A stretch of 64,000 nt of DNA from Bog-950 sp046329515 (GTDB lineage Bacteria > Bacteroidota > Bacteroidia > Chitinophagales > LD1). A program made the translations under genes and the position numbers. The stretch covers positions 398,292 through 462,291 of the forward strand of contig JAXLUM010000003.1 of assembly GCA_046329515.1 (NCBI GenBank). The letters are read 5' to 3'. The notes under the pieces are model-generated. The model searched no databases, was not told the DNA's origin, and saw only the letters and a list, made by a program, of their open reading frames with translations. Positions 35,693 to 44,115 of the stretch are shown piece by piece (the stretch's first letter is position 1; each line of letters starts with the position of its first letter).

Positions 35693-35725
35693 AGAGTCTC
35701 TCCTTTGTTAGTGTGTCCATAAATT

Positions 35726-35754
35726 TCCCGGGTTCTCAGCCCGGGATTTTTTTT
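35726..35754 (+). terminator. Terminator after ftsZ
   Basis: 7-bp GC-rich stem (TCCCGGG with CCCGGGA), 7-nt loop, then eight T residues. It closes the dcw segment. Confidence 0.8.
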
Positions 35755-35771
35755 GTTATACCTTTATATAG

Positions 35772-36206
35772 ATGAAGATTCAATTTGCTACTACCGAGGC
35801 GGAACTGCTGAAATGCAGGAGGGCCATATTGGATTTACGGCCCCATGTACTACCTGATGATTACCTGGCTAAGGCAAAACTGCTTTTAAGCGAAGGCCCT
35901 AAAATTATATATGTAGATGATGACAGTAGTGATGCGCCTGCTATAGCTGTGTTCCGCATTAACTATTATTTCTACCGTGGTAAGAATATGTATATAGATG
36001 ATTTAGGCACATTGACAGAGAGCCGTGGTAAAGGCTATGCGGGTGCATTGCTGGATTTTATGATAGCCTACGCTAAGGAAAACGGTTGTGAGAATGTACA
36101 CTTAGATAGTGGTTACCAGAAGGAACGCTGGGATGCCCACCGTTTGTATTTAAACAAAGGGTTTAACCTTGCCAGCCATCATTTTGTGCTGGACTTAACG
36201 AAATAA
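35772..36206 (+). CDS. GNAT family N-acetyltransferase
   Basis: 144 residues, one GNAT domain. The acetyl-CoA motif is ESRGKGYAGALLDFMIAYA, followed by CENVHLDSGYQKERWDAHRLYLNKGF, the usual motif B. The acceptor is unknown. Its stop directly abuts the end of the convergent T9SS gene. Confidence 0.82.
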   Translation: MKIQFATTEAELLKCRRAILDLRPHVLPDDYLAKAKLLLSEGPKIIYVDDDSSDAPAIAVFRINYYFYRGKNMYIDDLGTLTESRGKGYAGALLDFMIAYAKENGCENVHLDSGYQKERWDAHRLYLNKGFNLASHHFVLDLTK

Positions 36207-37424
36207 TCAGCGCTGTATAACCAGGTAGTTAGGCTTTTGTTTGCCATCCTTTAAGGTGAGCACATAAAAGTAAGTGCCATCAGGAAGTGCTTCTTTATTG
36301 CGGCCCCCTTTGCCGTCCCAATCATTTTGGTAGTCGGCATTTTCATACACTATATCGCCGTAGCGATTGAATACCTGCAGGCCAACAGGCTTTACCGAAT
36401 CAATGCCCTTAAAAACCAGCACATCGTTTATTCCATCGCCATCAGGTGAAAAACCCTGAGGGAGGAATAAGGTTTCGGAAGTTGTATCAACAGGGGGAAC
36501 GGGCGGACACTTGATATTTATAGCTACGTAGGCCGTATCGCATTTAGAATAATCGCAAACAATGTAGAAGAAGGTATCAATACCGCAAGGTGCTGATGCT
36601 ATGCTTAAGTTGCCCGCTGAGTCAATATTGAAAACAGCACTATCACTTAAACCTGTGCCGGGAATAATACCCGCTACGTGCAGTGAATCTTTTTCAAGGT
36701 CGGTATCGTTGGCCAATAGATTTACGCTTATTGAAACACTATCCGAAAGGTCATCGGAAATAGAATCGTTTCCTGCAACAGGTGGGTCGTTAACCGGAAT
36801 GATTCTTATAAATACACGGGCCTGGTCGCAGGAAGGAAAGAAACCGCCGGCGGTATCGCAGGTGCGGTAACGCAGTTCATCGGTACCGTTGTAATTAGCA
36901 TCAGGCGTATACTTTATTTTGTTGGAAACGATTGCGGCCGTACCGTGCTGCGGTTGTGTGGTGATGGCAGATACTGATAAAGGGTCCTGGTCGGGGTCTT
37001 TATCATTCTGCAATACATTCATGGTAATGCTGGCATCCTCATTAACACTGAACGTATCGTTATAGGCATTAGGAGGGTCGTTTACATTGGTTACATTAAT
37101 GAAAATGGTAGAGTACGCACATTTAACGGGCGTGCCATCATCACAAACCTTGTAGAATATAAAATCAGCCCCATAGAAATCTACATTGCCCCGGTAAACC
37201 GTTTGCCCGAAGATGGTATCGAGCACGCCATTGAAAGGGCCCGTAACATCAGTCCAAGAAAGATTATCAAGACTATCCTGGTCAGTATCGTTCGAAAGCG
37301 GAAAAAGAAAAATGGGAAGTTCTTCGAGCCCCACATAAAAATCGGGCTGTGCAGTAGGCTTATGGTTTTGTGCATTAAGCAGTGTCGCACAAAAAATAAA
37401 AAGGAGCAATAAGCCTTTTTTCAC
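36207..37424 (-). CDS. Ig/cadherin-like repeat protein with type B T9SS domain
   Basis: 405 residues; the start appears to be GTG at 37424, opening the signal peptide MKKGLLLLFIFCATLLNAQ. It has three tandem Ig-like repeats with VNDPPxAxND and NxNDxDxDxDxLxV phrases (about 22-300), of the VCBS/cadherin type that binds calcium. The C-terminal ~90 residues (LPQGFSPDGDGINDVLVFKGID, FNRYGDIVYE, NDWDGKG, LPDGTYFYVL) are a gliding-motility-associated type B sorting domain. Surface-exposed or secreted adhesin-like protein. Confidence 0.85.
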   Translation of the reverse strand: MKKGLLLLFIFCATLLNAQNHKPTAQPDFYVGLEELPIFLFPLSNDTDQDSLDNLSWTDVTGPFNGVLDTIFGQTVYRGNVDFYGADFIFYKVCDDGTPVKCAYSTIFINVTNVNDPPNAYNDTFSVNEDASITMNVLQNDKDPDQDPLSVSAITTQPQHGTAAIVSNKIKYTPDANYNGTDELRYRTCDTAGGFFPSCDQARVFIRIIPVNDPPVAGNDSISDDLSDSVSISVNLLANDTDLEKDSLHVAGIIPGTGLSDSAVFNIDSAGNLSIASAPCGIDTFFYIVCDYSKCDTAYVAINIKCPPVPPVDTTSETLFLPQGFSPDGDGINDVLVFKGIDSVKPVGLQVFNRYGDIVYENADYQNDWDGKGGRNKEALPDGTYFYVLTLKDGKQKPNYLVIQR

Positions 37425-37539
37425 CCAAGTGGTTTTACGAATGGCAAATTAGTATTTCGAAAATGAAAATCAGGAAATAATGCCATACAATAGTTGATTA
37501 TTGTCATAGCAGTAATAAGATGCATGAATTAAAATTCAC

Positions 37540-38814
37540 CTACCAGCAGCGCCCATATAGTTCATAGGCTTGGCGCTCTAATTCTTCCCTGTGATTAGGA
37601 TGGGCAATGGCAATCATTGCCTTGGCGCGCTGAGCTATATTCTTACCGTATAAATCAACACTACCGAATTCGGTAACAACGTAATGCACGTGTGCCCGGG
37701 TGGTAACCACACCGGCCCCCGTTTTAAGGGTGGGCACTAATTTGCTTAGCCCCTTTGCTGTAACTGAAGGCAAGGCGATAATCGGTTTACCACCTTCACT
37801 TAGGGATGCCCCACGAATAAAATCCATTTGCCCCCCTACGCCACTGTAAATTTCTGTTCCTATAGAATCGGCGCAAACCTGGCCGGTAAGGTCAATTTCA
37901 ATAGCGCTGTTTACAGCGGTTACCTTATCGTTTTTGCGTATAACGGAAGTGTCATTTACATAGGCCACGTCAAGCATAGCTACGGCAGGGTTATCGTGTA
38001 TAAAATCATAAAGCGGCCTGGTGCCCATAGCAAAGGCAGAAACTATTTTGCCGGGGTGTTTTTTCTTTTTGCGGCCATTAATGACACCACTTTTTACTAA
38101 GGGCAAAATACCATCGCTGAACATTTCGGTATGTATGCCAAGGTCCTTATGATTAGCCAGAAACTGCAGTGTGGCATTAGGAATTGCCCCTATACCCATT
38201 TGAAGTGTAGCGCCATCTTCCACTAATGCCGCTACATTTTTTCCTATGGCTATTTCCGTTTCGGATAGGGCAGAAGCGGGACATTCAAAAATGGCATCTT
38301 CGGCATAAACAGCTTTAGTAAGTAAAGATTCATGAATGTTGCCATCGCCATGAGAGCGTGGCATATTAGGGTTAACCAAAGCAATAATCTTTTTGGCCTG
38401 CTCCACTGCCGCCCTTGCAATATCTACTGATATACCCAGCGAGCAAAAACCATGCGTATCGGGCGGGCTAACATGAATAAGCACTACATCAATAGGAAAT
38501 TTACCACTACGAATGAGCAGAGGGATTTCACTAAGGAACATGGGAATGTATTGCACATTGGTTTCGTTAACCCAGGGGCGCACATTCTTACCAATGAAGA
38601 AGGCATTTACGTGGAAGGATTCGGAAAATTCAGGGTTGGCATAAGGTGCAAGGCCTTCCGTATGCAGGTGTGTAATTTCAACTCCCTTTAATTCAGTATG
38701 CCTTTCAACAAGGGCATTTATTAAACGTTGGGGCGCTGCGCAACCGCCTTGAATAAAAACACGTTCACCACTATTAATAACACTTACTGCCTCGGCAGCA
38801 CTTACATAATTCAT
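37540..38814 (-). CDS. Acetyl-CoA hydrolase/CoA-transferase family enzyme
   Basis: 424 residues, the length of 4-hydroxybutyrate CoA-transferase-like enzymes. Catalytic Glu230 in GIHTEMFSDG, and the CoA-loop phrases QMGIGAIPNA and YSGVGGQMDF. It exchanges CoA between acyl groups (for example acetate and 4-hydroxybutyrate or propionate). The exact acids are unknown. It starts 4 nt after the cyclophilin gene, so the two are co-transcribed. Confidence 0.87.
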   Translation of the reverse strand: MNYVSAAEAVSVINSGERVFIQGGCAAPQRLINALVERHTELKGVEITHLHTEGLAPYANPEFSESFHVNAFFIGKNVRPWVNETNVQYIPMFLSEIPLLIRSGKFPIDVVLIHVSPPDTHGFCSLGISVDIARAAVEQAKKIIALVNPNMPRSHGDGNIHESLLTKAVYAEDAIFECPASALSETEIAIGKNVAALVEDGATLQMGIGAIPNATLQFLANHKDLGIHTEMFSDGILPLVKSGVINGRKKKKHPGKIVSAFAMGTRPLYDFIHDNPAVAMLDVAYVNDTSVIRKNDKVTAVNSAIEIDLTGQVCADSIGTEIYSGVGGQMDFIRGASLSEGGKPIIALPSVTAKGLSKLVPTLKTGAGVVTTRAHVHYVVTEFGSVDLYGKNIAQRAKAMIAIAHPNHREELERQAYELYGRCW

Positions 38815-38818
38815 GCAC

Positions 38819-39463
38819 TTATTTTAAAAGAATAATTGTTTTAATACGAACCGGCGTAAGGGGCCTGTCGTTTTTATCCGTTTTTAAGGAGGCTATTTTA
38901 TCTACCACCTTCATGCCCTTTACTACTTCGCCGAATACAGTATAGCGCGAATCGAGGTGAGGGATGCCGCCGATTTTGCGGTAAACGGCCTTATGTTCTT
39001 CGGGGATTTCGTAGCCGTTAGTGCGGGCTTTGGCTTTAATAAAAGCGGAGTCGTTAGCAATTTTGCCCTCCACAATATAGAATTGGCAAGCGCTGCTGGC
39101 TTTATCGGGATTATCATCGCGGGCCATGCCTATAGCGCCCCGTTTGTGGAAGTATTTCTCGGGAAATATTTCGGCCGGAACAAGGTAGCCAAGGTCGCCA
39201 TCGCCCAGAAGGGCAGTATCGTTAGCGTTTTTTGAAGTAGGGTCGCCAGCCTGTATAACAAAGCCTTTTATTACCCTGTGAAACAAGAGTGAATCGTATT
39301 TGTGTTCGTTAACCAGTTTAAGAAAGTTATCGCGGTGTTTGGGCGTTCCATCGTAAAGTGTGATGGTTATATCGCCGTAGTTGGTTACTATTTTAAGCTT
39401 GTGGCTTTGGGCATTTGAACACAGCGCAACGAAAAAGAAAAGAATGAGCAGTATTTTATTCAT
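38819..39463 (-). CDS. Secreted cyclophilin-type peptidyl-prolyl isomerase
   Basis: 214 residues. Signal peptide MNKILLILFFFVALCSNAQ; then a cyclophilin domain with FHRVIKGFVIQAGDPT, GAIGMARDDNPDKASSACQFYIV and YTVFGEVVKGMKVVDKI. The core residues Arg (FHRV), Gln (IQAGD) and Phe (QFYI) are kept. It speeds proline isomerisation of proteins in the periplasm. Confidence 0.9.
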   Translation of the reverse strand: MNKILLILFFFVALCSNAQSHKLKIVTNYGDITITLYDGTPKHRDNFLKLVNEHKYDSLLFHRVIKGFVIQAGDPTSKNANDTALLGDGDLGYLVPAEIFPEKYFHKRGAIGMARDDNPDKASSACQFYIVEGKIANDSAFIKAKARTNGYEIPEEHKAVYRKIGGIPHLDSRYTVFGEVVKGMKVVDKIASLKTDKNDRPLTPVRIKTIILLK

Positions 39464-39513
39464 ACCGTGCTTTATAAGGCAAAAGAATAAAATAGAATGG
39501 TATGTAATGTTTT

Positions 39514-39521
39514 TATTTTAG
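39514..39521 (+). promoter_or_regulatory. -7-like element before the Sua5 gene
   Basis: TATTTTAG, one mismatch to TAnnTTTG, 5 nt before the ATG at 39527. It lies downstream of the alternative ATG at 39497, which favours 39527 as the true start. Confidence 0.35.
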
Positions 39522-39526
39522 CCCGC

Positions 39527-40486
39527 ATGCACACGGTAATTGGTATTGAAGTAAGTGAAGCCAAGAAGTTTTTGGAACAGGGGAATGTTATAGGCATACC
39601 TACCGAAACAGTTTATGGCCTTGCCGGTAATGCCCTTAACGAAGATGCCGTGCTTAAAATATTTAAGGTTAAAAACAGACCGTATTTTGACCCGCTTATT
39701 GTGCATACGCATAGCGTGGATGAGTTATATAAGTATGTTGAGAGTATACCGCACAAGGCGGAAAAACTGCTGTTTAAGTTTGCACCCGGTCCGCTTACGG
39801 TATTGCTGAAGCGCAAACTAATAATACCTGATTTAGTTACCTCGGGCCTGGAAACAGTGGCAGTGCGCATACCCAAACATCCTTTAACGCTTGAGCTGCT
39901 GAAGCAGTTGAGTTTTCCTTTGGCTGCACCCAGCGCTAACCCTTTCGGTTATATAAGCCCAACCACTTCATACCATGTGTACGACCAATTGCACGGACGT
40001 ATACCCTACATATTAGATGGCGGAAGTACGGAGATTGGCGTGGAGAGTACCATTGTTGGTTTTGAGGAAGATGAGGTTGTTGTTTACCGCCTTGGCGGAT
40101 TGGCCGTTGAGGATATTGAAAAAGTAGTTGGCAAGGTGAAGGTGAATGTTGTAGATAGCGCCAACCCTAAAACACCGGGTATGTTGAAGAGCCATTATGC
40201 GCCTAAAAAGAAGCTGGTAATTTTTGAAGACGGCGCGTTTGACCATAGCATTTTAAAATACCACAAACCGGGAATTATAAGTTTTAGCAAAGCGGTTGAG
40301 GGTGTAGCAGCGGAGCAGCAGATACAACTTTCCGCCAGTGGTAATTTGAATGAAGCCGCCAAGAATTTGTTTGCGGCCATGCGCAAATTAGATGCTGCTG
40401 ATGTAGATATAATTTACGCCGTAAAATTTCCGGAAGAGGGATTGGGGCGTGCTATAAACGACAGATTACGCCGCGCCTCCGCGTAA
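39527..40486 (+). CDS. L-threonylcarbamoyladenylate synthase, Sua5 type
   Basis: 319 residues from 39527; an in-frame ATG at 39497 would add ten residues that do not fit the family. N-terminal YrdC domain with IGIPTETVYGLAGNA, KNRPYFDPLIVH and PSANPFGYISPT; C-terminal Sua5 domain with KTPGMLKSHYAPKKKL. It makes threonylcarbamoyl-AMP for the t6A37 modification of tRNAs that read ANN codons. Its last 21 bases overlap the convergent riboflavin synthase gene. Confidence 0.92.
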   Translation: MHTVIGIEVSEAKKFLEQGNVIGIPTETVYGLAGNALNEDAVLKIFKVKNRPYFDPLIVHTHSVDELYKYVESIPHKAEKLLFKFAPGPLTVLLKRKLIIPDLVTSGLETVAVRIPKHPLTLELLKQLSFPLAAPSANPFGYISPTTSYHVYDQLHGRIPYILDGGSTEIGVESTIVGFEEDEVVVYRLGGLAVEDIEKVVGKVKVNVVDSANPKTPGMLKSHYAPKKKLVIFEDGAFDHSILKYHKPGIISFSKAVEGVAAEQQIQLSASGNLNEAAKNLFAAMRKLDAADVDIIYAVKFPEEGLGRAINDRLRRASA

Positions 40487-41089
40487 CTCCATAATGCGGG
40501 CAATGTACTTGCCTACAATATCAAACTCAAGGTTTACAATACTTCCTTTTTGAATGTGCTTAATGTTGGTATGCTCCCAGGTGTAGGGGATGATGGCAAC
40601 AGAAAAAGAATCGTGTTTTGCGTTGAAGGCTGTTAGGGAAATACCGTTTATGCAAATAGAGCCCTTCTCCACCACAATGTTTTGCAAAGTGGGCTTGTAA
40701 CGAAAAGTGAAAATGTAACTATCCGTTTGTTCAGCGCTACCGCCAACTGTTTCTACTGATACACATTCTGCAGTTTGATCCACGTGGCCCTGCACAATGT
40801 GGCCATCAAGCCTATCACCGATTTTAGTGCAGCGTTCCAGGTTTATATCGGCACCAATTTCCAAATAGCCCAGATTGGTTTTGTTCAGGGTTTCGTCAAT
40901 TGCCGTTACCACATGGTAGTTTTCTTTTTCGTTAACACCAACCACCGTAAGGCATACCCCGTTATGGGCAACACTTTGGTCAATTTTTAATTGCGCCGAA
41001 ATAGGAGAAGAGATAACAAGATTCAAGTTGCCGGCTTTCTTTTCTAAATCTTTCAGCCGACCTACACATTCAATTATACCAGTAAACAT
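40466..41089 (-). CDS. ribE: Riboflavin synthase, alpha subunit
   Basis: 207 residues made of two similar beta-barrel halves, as in all such enzymes. Starts MFTGIIECVGRL, has NGVCLTVV in the first half and NGISLTAF in the second, and GDRLDGHIVQGHVDQTA at the junction. It joins two lumazine molecules into riboflavin. The gene is 12 nt downstream of the minus-strand T9SS gene and may be read from it. Confidence 0.94.
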   Translation of the reverse strand: MFTGIIECVGRLKDLEKKAGNLNLVISSPISAQLKIDQSVAHNGVCLTVVGVNEKENYHVVTAIDETLNKTNLGYLEIGADINLERCTKIGDRLDGHIVQGHVDQTAECVSVETVGGSAEQTDSYIFTFRYKPTLQNIVVEKGSICINGISLTAFNAKHDSFSVAIIPYTWEHTNIKHIQKGSIVNLEFDIVGKYIARIMELRGGAA

Positions 41090-41101
41090 AAGCTCACAAT
41101 A

Positions 41102-43906
41102 TTATTTGCCACGAATAAGGTGTATAAAACCACCGCCTTTCTTTTGGTCGCTTAATGGCTTTTTAACCAGCCCGCCCAAGCGTTGCTCGTAGTAATAGCC
41201 TGCATAAAAATATACGCCATCATTTAATGGCTTTTTGGTTTTAAGGTCTGTGCCATCCCAACCGATGTAAGGGTCGTCGGTTTTAAATACTTCTACGCCC
41301 CAGCGGTCAAAAATCTGCATCTCAATTTTGGGAACAAAACGATAAGGCAGGAATGGATGGAATACATCATTAGCGCCATCGCCATTAGGCGTAAAGGTGT
41401 TAGGCAGCACGTAGTACGGGCAGTTATCAATGCACACTATATTGCTGTAACCGCTTTCGTTGCCTATGCGGTCCACTGCCGTAACGGCATAGCAACCGGC
41501 AAGGTTATCATTCAATACATGTTCAAAGGTGGTGTCTTCACGCGGGCCAACGCTATCAACCAACGCAAGGCCTGTTGAATCACTACCAAAGTAAATGTTG
41601 TAGTGGTTAATATCGGAGCCGCAACTATCGGGCGCCAAACTCCAATTCAGGTAATTGATGAATTGAGAGGCTGTCCACGGTTGGCCGTTGAATTGGTCGC
41701 AATCGTTACGTACGTTTAAAGTTGGCGGGCAAGGAGGTACTGTATCAATTGGAATAGCGCAATCTTCCTGCGATTTATTAATTAAAGGTTTTGGTAATGC
41801 ATCAACCGTGTAGCGGCCAAAGCCTTTAACGTAATAGCAATAGGTAGAATCATTAATTAGGCCGGTATCGGTATACGCATGTGTGTATGACAGGCCAATT
41901 GAATCGAACACACTGGTTAGTTTATTAAAGCGGAAAACAGAGAAGCTATCGTTAACCCATGGCACGTTTTCCTGCCAGCTTAGGGCTAAGGATTGGTCGC
42001 TGCTTTGCACCGTTAGGTAAGTGGATGAAGCCACTGAGGTAGCACCTATGGTATCGTTATTAGAGAAGAAGAGGACTTTGTAGCTATAAGGTTGGTCCTG
42101 TGTGTTAAGCCCTGTATCAGTAAACGATGTATCGTTAATGGCAGAATAAGACGCGGCATTTTTGGTGTTTATAAGCGCCGGAGCACTGAAGTTAAATCCG
42201 TTTCCACGGTACAAATCAAAGCGGTAAGGTGGAGGGAATAAAATGGTATCGAGGTTAATACCGCCGGCAAGAGGCTTGGTCCAGCGGACAAAAATTTGAC
42301 CATTAGAAATGTCTGTTTGCTGCACATCGGCATTGATTATTACCGGCACATCAATAGGCATAAACACGCAAACCTCATCGGAAGGTACACTCTCTGTAGC
42401 ATCATAAAAGAAAATACCGTTAGGTGATACTTTAGAGAAGTGCGCCAGTACGCGGTAGCTGTATTGCTGACCAACTACAGTGGTATTATCAGTATAGGTG
42501 TAATTGAAAATATTAGCGCCGGTAATTTTTACGTAGCCATGACCAGCAAGGCCTGTTTCGCAGTAATCGGGCACAAAAGAATCGCAACCTATTTTACGCC
42601 ATACGCTAAAGCCGCGAAACTCAGGGTCGCTTGCGCAGGTGTAAGGGTTTTGCCAATTCAATACTACTTTGTTAGCTGAAGGTATAGCAGTTAAACCCTG
42701 CACCGGTGGAGCTATTACATGTATTAACCATGTTTCAATATCAACCAGTGGAGCGAGTACGGGGCCATTGGGGCCGGGTATAAAGTAATCGTCTGCTGCT
42801 TTAATAACTACCAGGTAAGGTTGTTTGGCAATATGGTCGCAAACGGTATTCCATGTAAAATTGGCCTGGGCCGGGTTGCCTACTGTTGCATTCAGAACGG
42901 CCGGTGAAACGGCGGCCTCAAAAGGTCCGCCATAGCCTGTTATGGTTACCAGTTGGTTAGTGTTACTATCTACAGCGGTAAAATGAGCCGTAAGTGTACT
43001 ACCCGCCCAGACACAGGTATCCCTTACATCGGTTAATATGGGCGGGTCGTTCGGTTCGCTTAATACAATAATCTGCATATCCCTTATAAGGGTGCCCATG
43101 TTAACGCCATTGCGATACTCATGTATTAAAATAGCAATATTAAAAATGCCCTGCTGGCAGGGTACGGCCCAGGTAATTTGCCCTGTAAAACGGTCTATTA
43201 CAAAAACATCGTTGGGGTAACCGTTGGCCTGGCAGTAAGCATCAGGAAACTGGTATAAAGGTACCTGTAGACCTAAGGCCCCTTGAAGGGGTGGAATAAG
43301 TTCGTAAATAAGACTGTCTCCATCGGGGTCAACCGCCGCGGGGTTATGAAAGAAGGTATCGTTTACGTTGGCGTAATCAATAGGCGGGTTTTGCAGAACG
43401 GGGGAGGAGTTAAGGCCGATGTTGGCTACATCCGTAGGAAACTTAAGGGTGTCCTCTACAAAAAACGGAACGTTAACCGATGAGCCATTGGCTATATTAT
43501 TAATGCCATCAATACGGTTTTGGTCCTCAAATGAAATAACGAAGAAGTTTTTTGGCGGTGGCGGTACGCCGGCATAGGTATGCGAACCACGGTAAACATT
43601 CTTTTTTATATCCAGGCCGGGGAAATCCTCGCCATCAGGAAAACCGTTTCCATCAGCATCGGGGCCGTTTATGCGGGCGATAGAGTCTGTATCGCCATCG
43701 CCCCAGTCAATTGTAATTATATCTCTATCAGCCAAATTACTGGGGTAACTGGTTTTGCTATAAGTAATTACATCGGCTTCGTAAGTAAGGTTACCGGTAC
43801 GGCGGTAGATGATTTCACCGGCACGGTAGTGGGTAGCCATAGCAGTTTCGCAGGTGGCAACCCAAATAAACACACACAAAAGCCCGGCACGTAAAAGCAA
43901 TTTCAT
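41102..43906 (-). CDS. Large surface protein with fibronectin-like modules and type B T9SS domain
   Basis: 934 residues. Signal peptide ending ATCETAMA. Residues about 25-190 form a domain shared with the protein at 48303: SYPSNLADRDIITIDWGDGDTDSI, HTYAGVPPPPKNF and RIDGINNIANGSSVNVPFF. Several fibronectin III-like modules follow (about 400-830; for example SYRVLAHFSK and LNWSLAPDSCGSDINHYNIY). The end (YVLPNTFTPNGDGANDVFHPF, FDRWGVEVFKT, GWDGTDLKTKKPLNDGVYFY) is a gliding-associated type B sorting domain. Secreted, probably an adhesin or matrix protein. Confidence 0.85.
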   Translation of the reverse strand: MKLLLRAGLLCVFIWVATCETAMATHYRAGEIIYRRTGNLTYEADVITYSKTSYPSNLADRDIITIDWGDGDTDSIARINGPDADGNGFPDGEDFPGLDIKKNVYRGSHTYAGVPPPPKNFFVISFEDQNRIDGINNIANGSSVNVPFFVEDTLKFPTDVANIGLNSSPVLQNPPIDYANVNDTFFHNPAAVDPDGDSLIYELIPPLQGALGLQVPLYQFPDAYCQANGYPNDVFVIDRFTGQITWAVPCQQGIFNIAILIHEYRNGVNMGTLIRDMQIIVLSEPNDPPILTDVRDTCVWAGSTLTAHFTAVDSNTNQLVTITGYGGPFEAAVSPAVLNATVGNPAQANFTWNTVCDHIAKQPYLVVIKAADDYFIPGPNGPVLAPLVDIETWLIHVIAPPVQGLTAIPSANKVVLNWQNPYTCASDPEFRGFSVWRKIGCDSFVPDYCETGLAGHGYVKITGANIFNYTYTDNTTVVGQQYSYRVLAHFSKVSPNGIFFYDATESVPSDEVCVFMPIDVPVIINADVQQTDISNGQIFVRWTKPLAGGINLDTILFPPPYRFDLYRGNGFNFSAPALINTKNAASYSAINDTSFTDTGLNTQDQPYSYKVLFFSNNDTIGATSVASSTYLTVQSSDQSLALSWQENVPWVNDSFSVFRFNKLTSVFDSIGLSYTHAYTDTGLINDSTYCYYVKGFGRYTVDALPKPLINKSQEDCAIPIDTVPPCPPTLNVRNDCDQFNGQPWTASQFINYLNWSLAPDSCGSDINHYNIYFGSDSTGLALVDSVGPREDTTFEHVLNDNLAGCYAVTAVDRIGNESGYSNIVCIDNCPYYVLPNTFTPNGDGANDVFHPFLPYRFVPKIEMQIFDRWGVEVFKTDDPYIGWDGTDLKTKKPLNDGVYFYAGYYYEQRLGGLVKKPLSDQKKGGGFIHLIRGK

Positions 43907-43910
43907 TGAA

Positions 43911-43918
43911 CCAAAATA
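43911..43918 (-). promoter_or_regulatory. -7-like element before the type B surface protein
   Basis: TATTTTGG on the minus strand, one mismatch to TAnnTTTG, 4 nt before the ATG. The dehydrogenase gene ending at 55182 has the same octamer at the same distance, preceded by a similar GGATTTCC. Confidence 0.3.
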
Positions 43919-44115
43919 CGGAAATCCTATTCATTTATTGTGCCTTAGCCTTTATGTTTTAAGCGAATAAGCTGCGGAAAGAATGCCGCCAAAAGAAAAT
44001 TAAGGCAACCTAATAAGATGCTTTCGGCTCTTATGATTGTAAGAAATTTTATAGTGTTATAATATCTATATATTTACGAGGCACACTTAACAATTACCCC
44101 TAAACGACCCCTGTG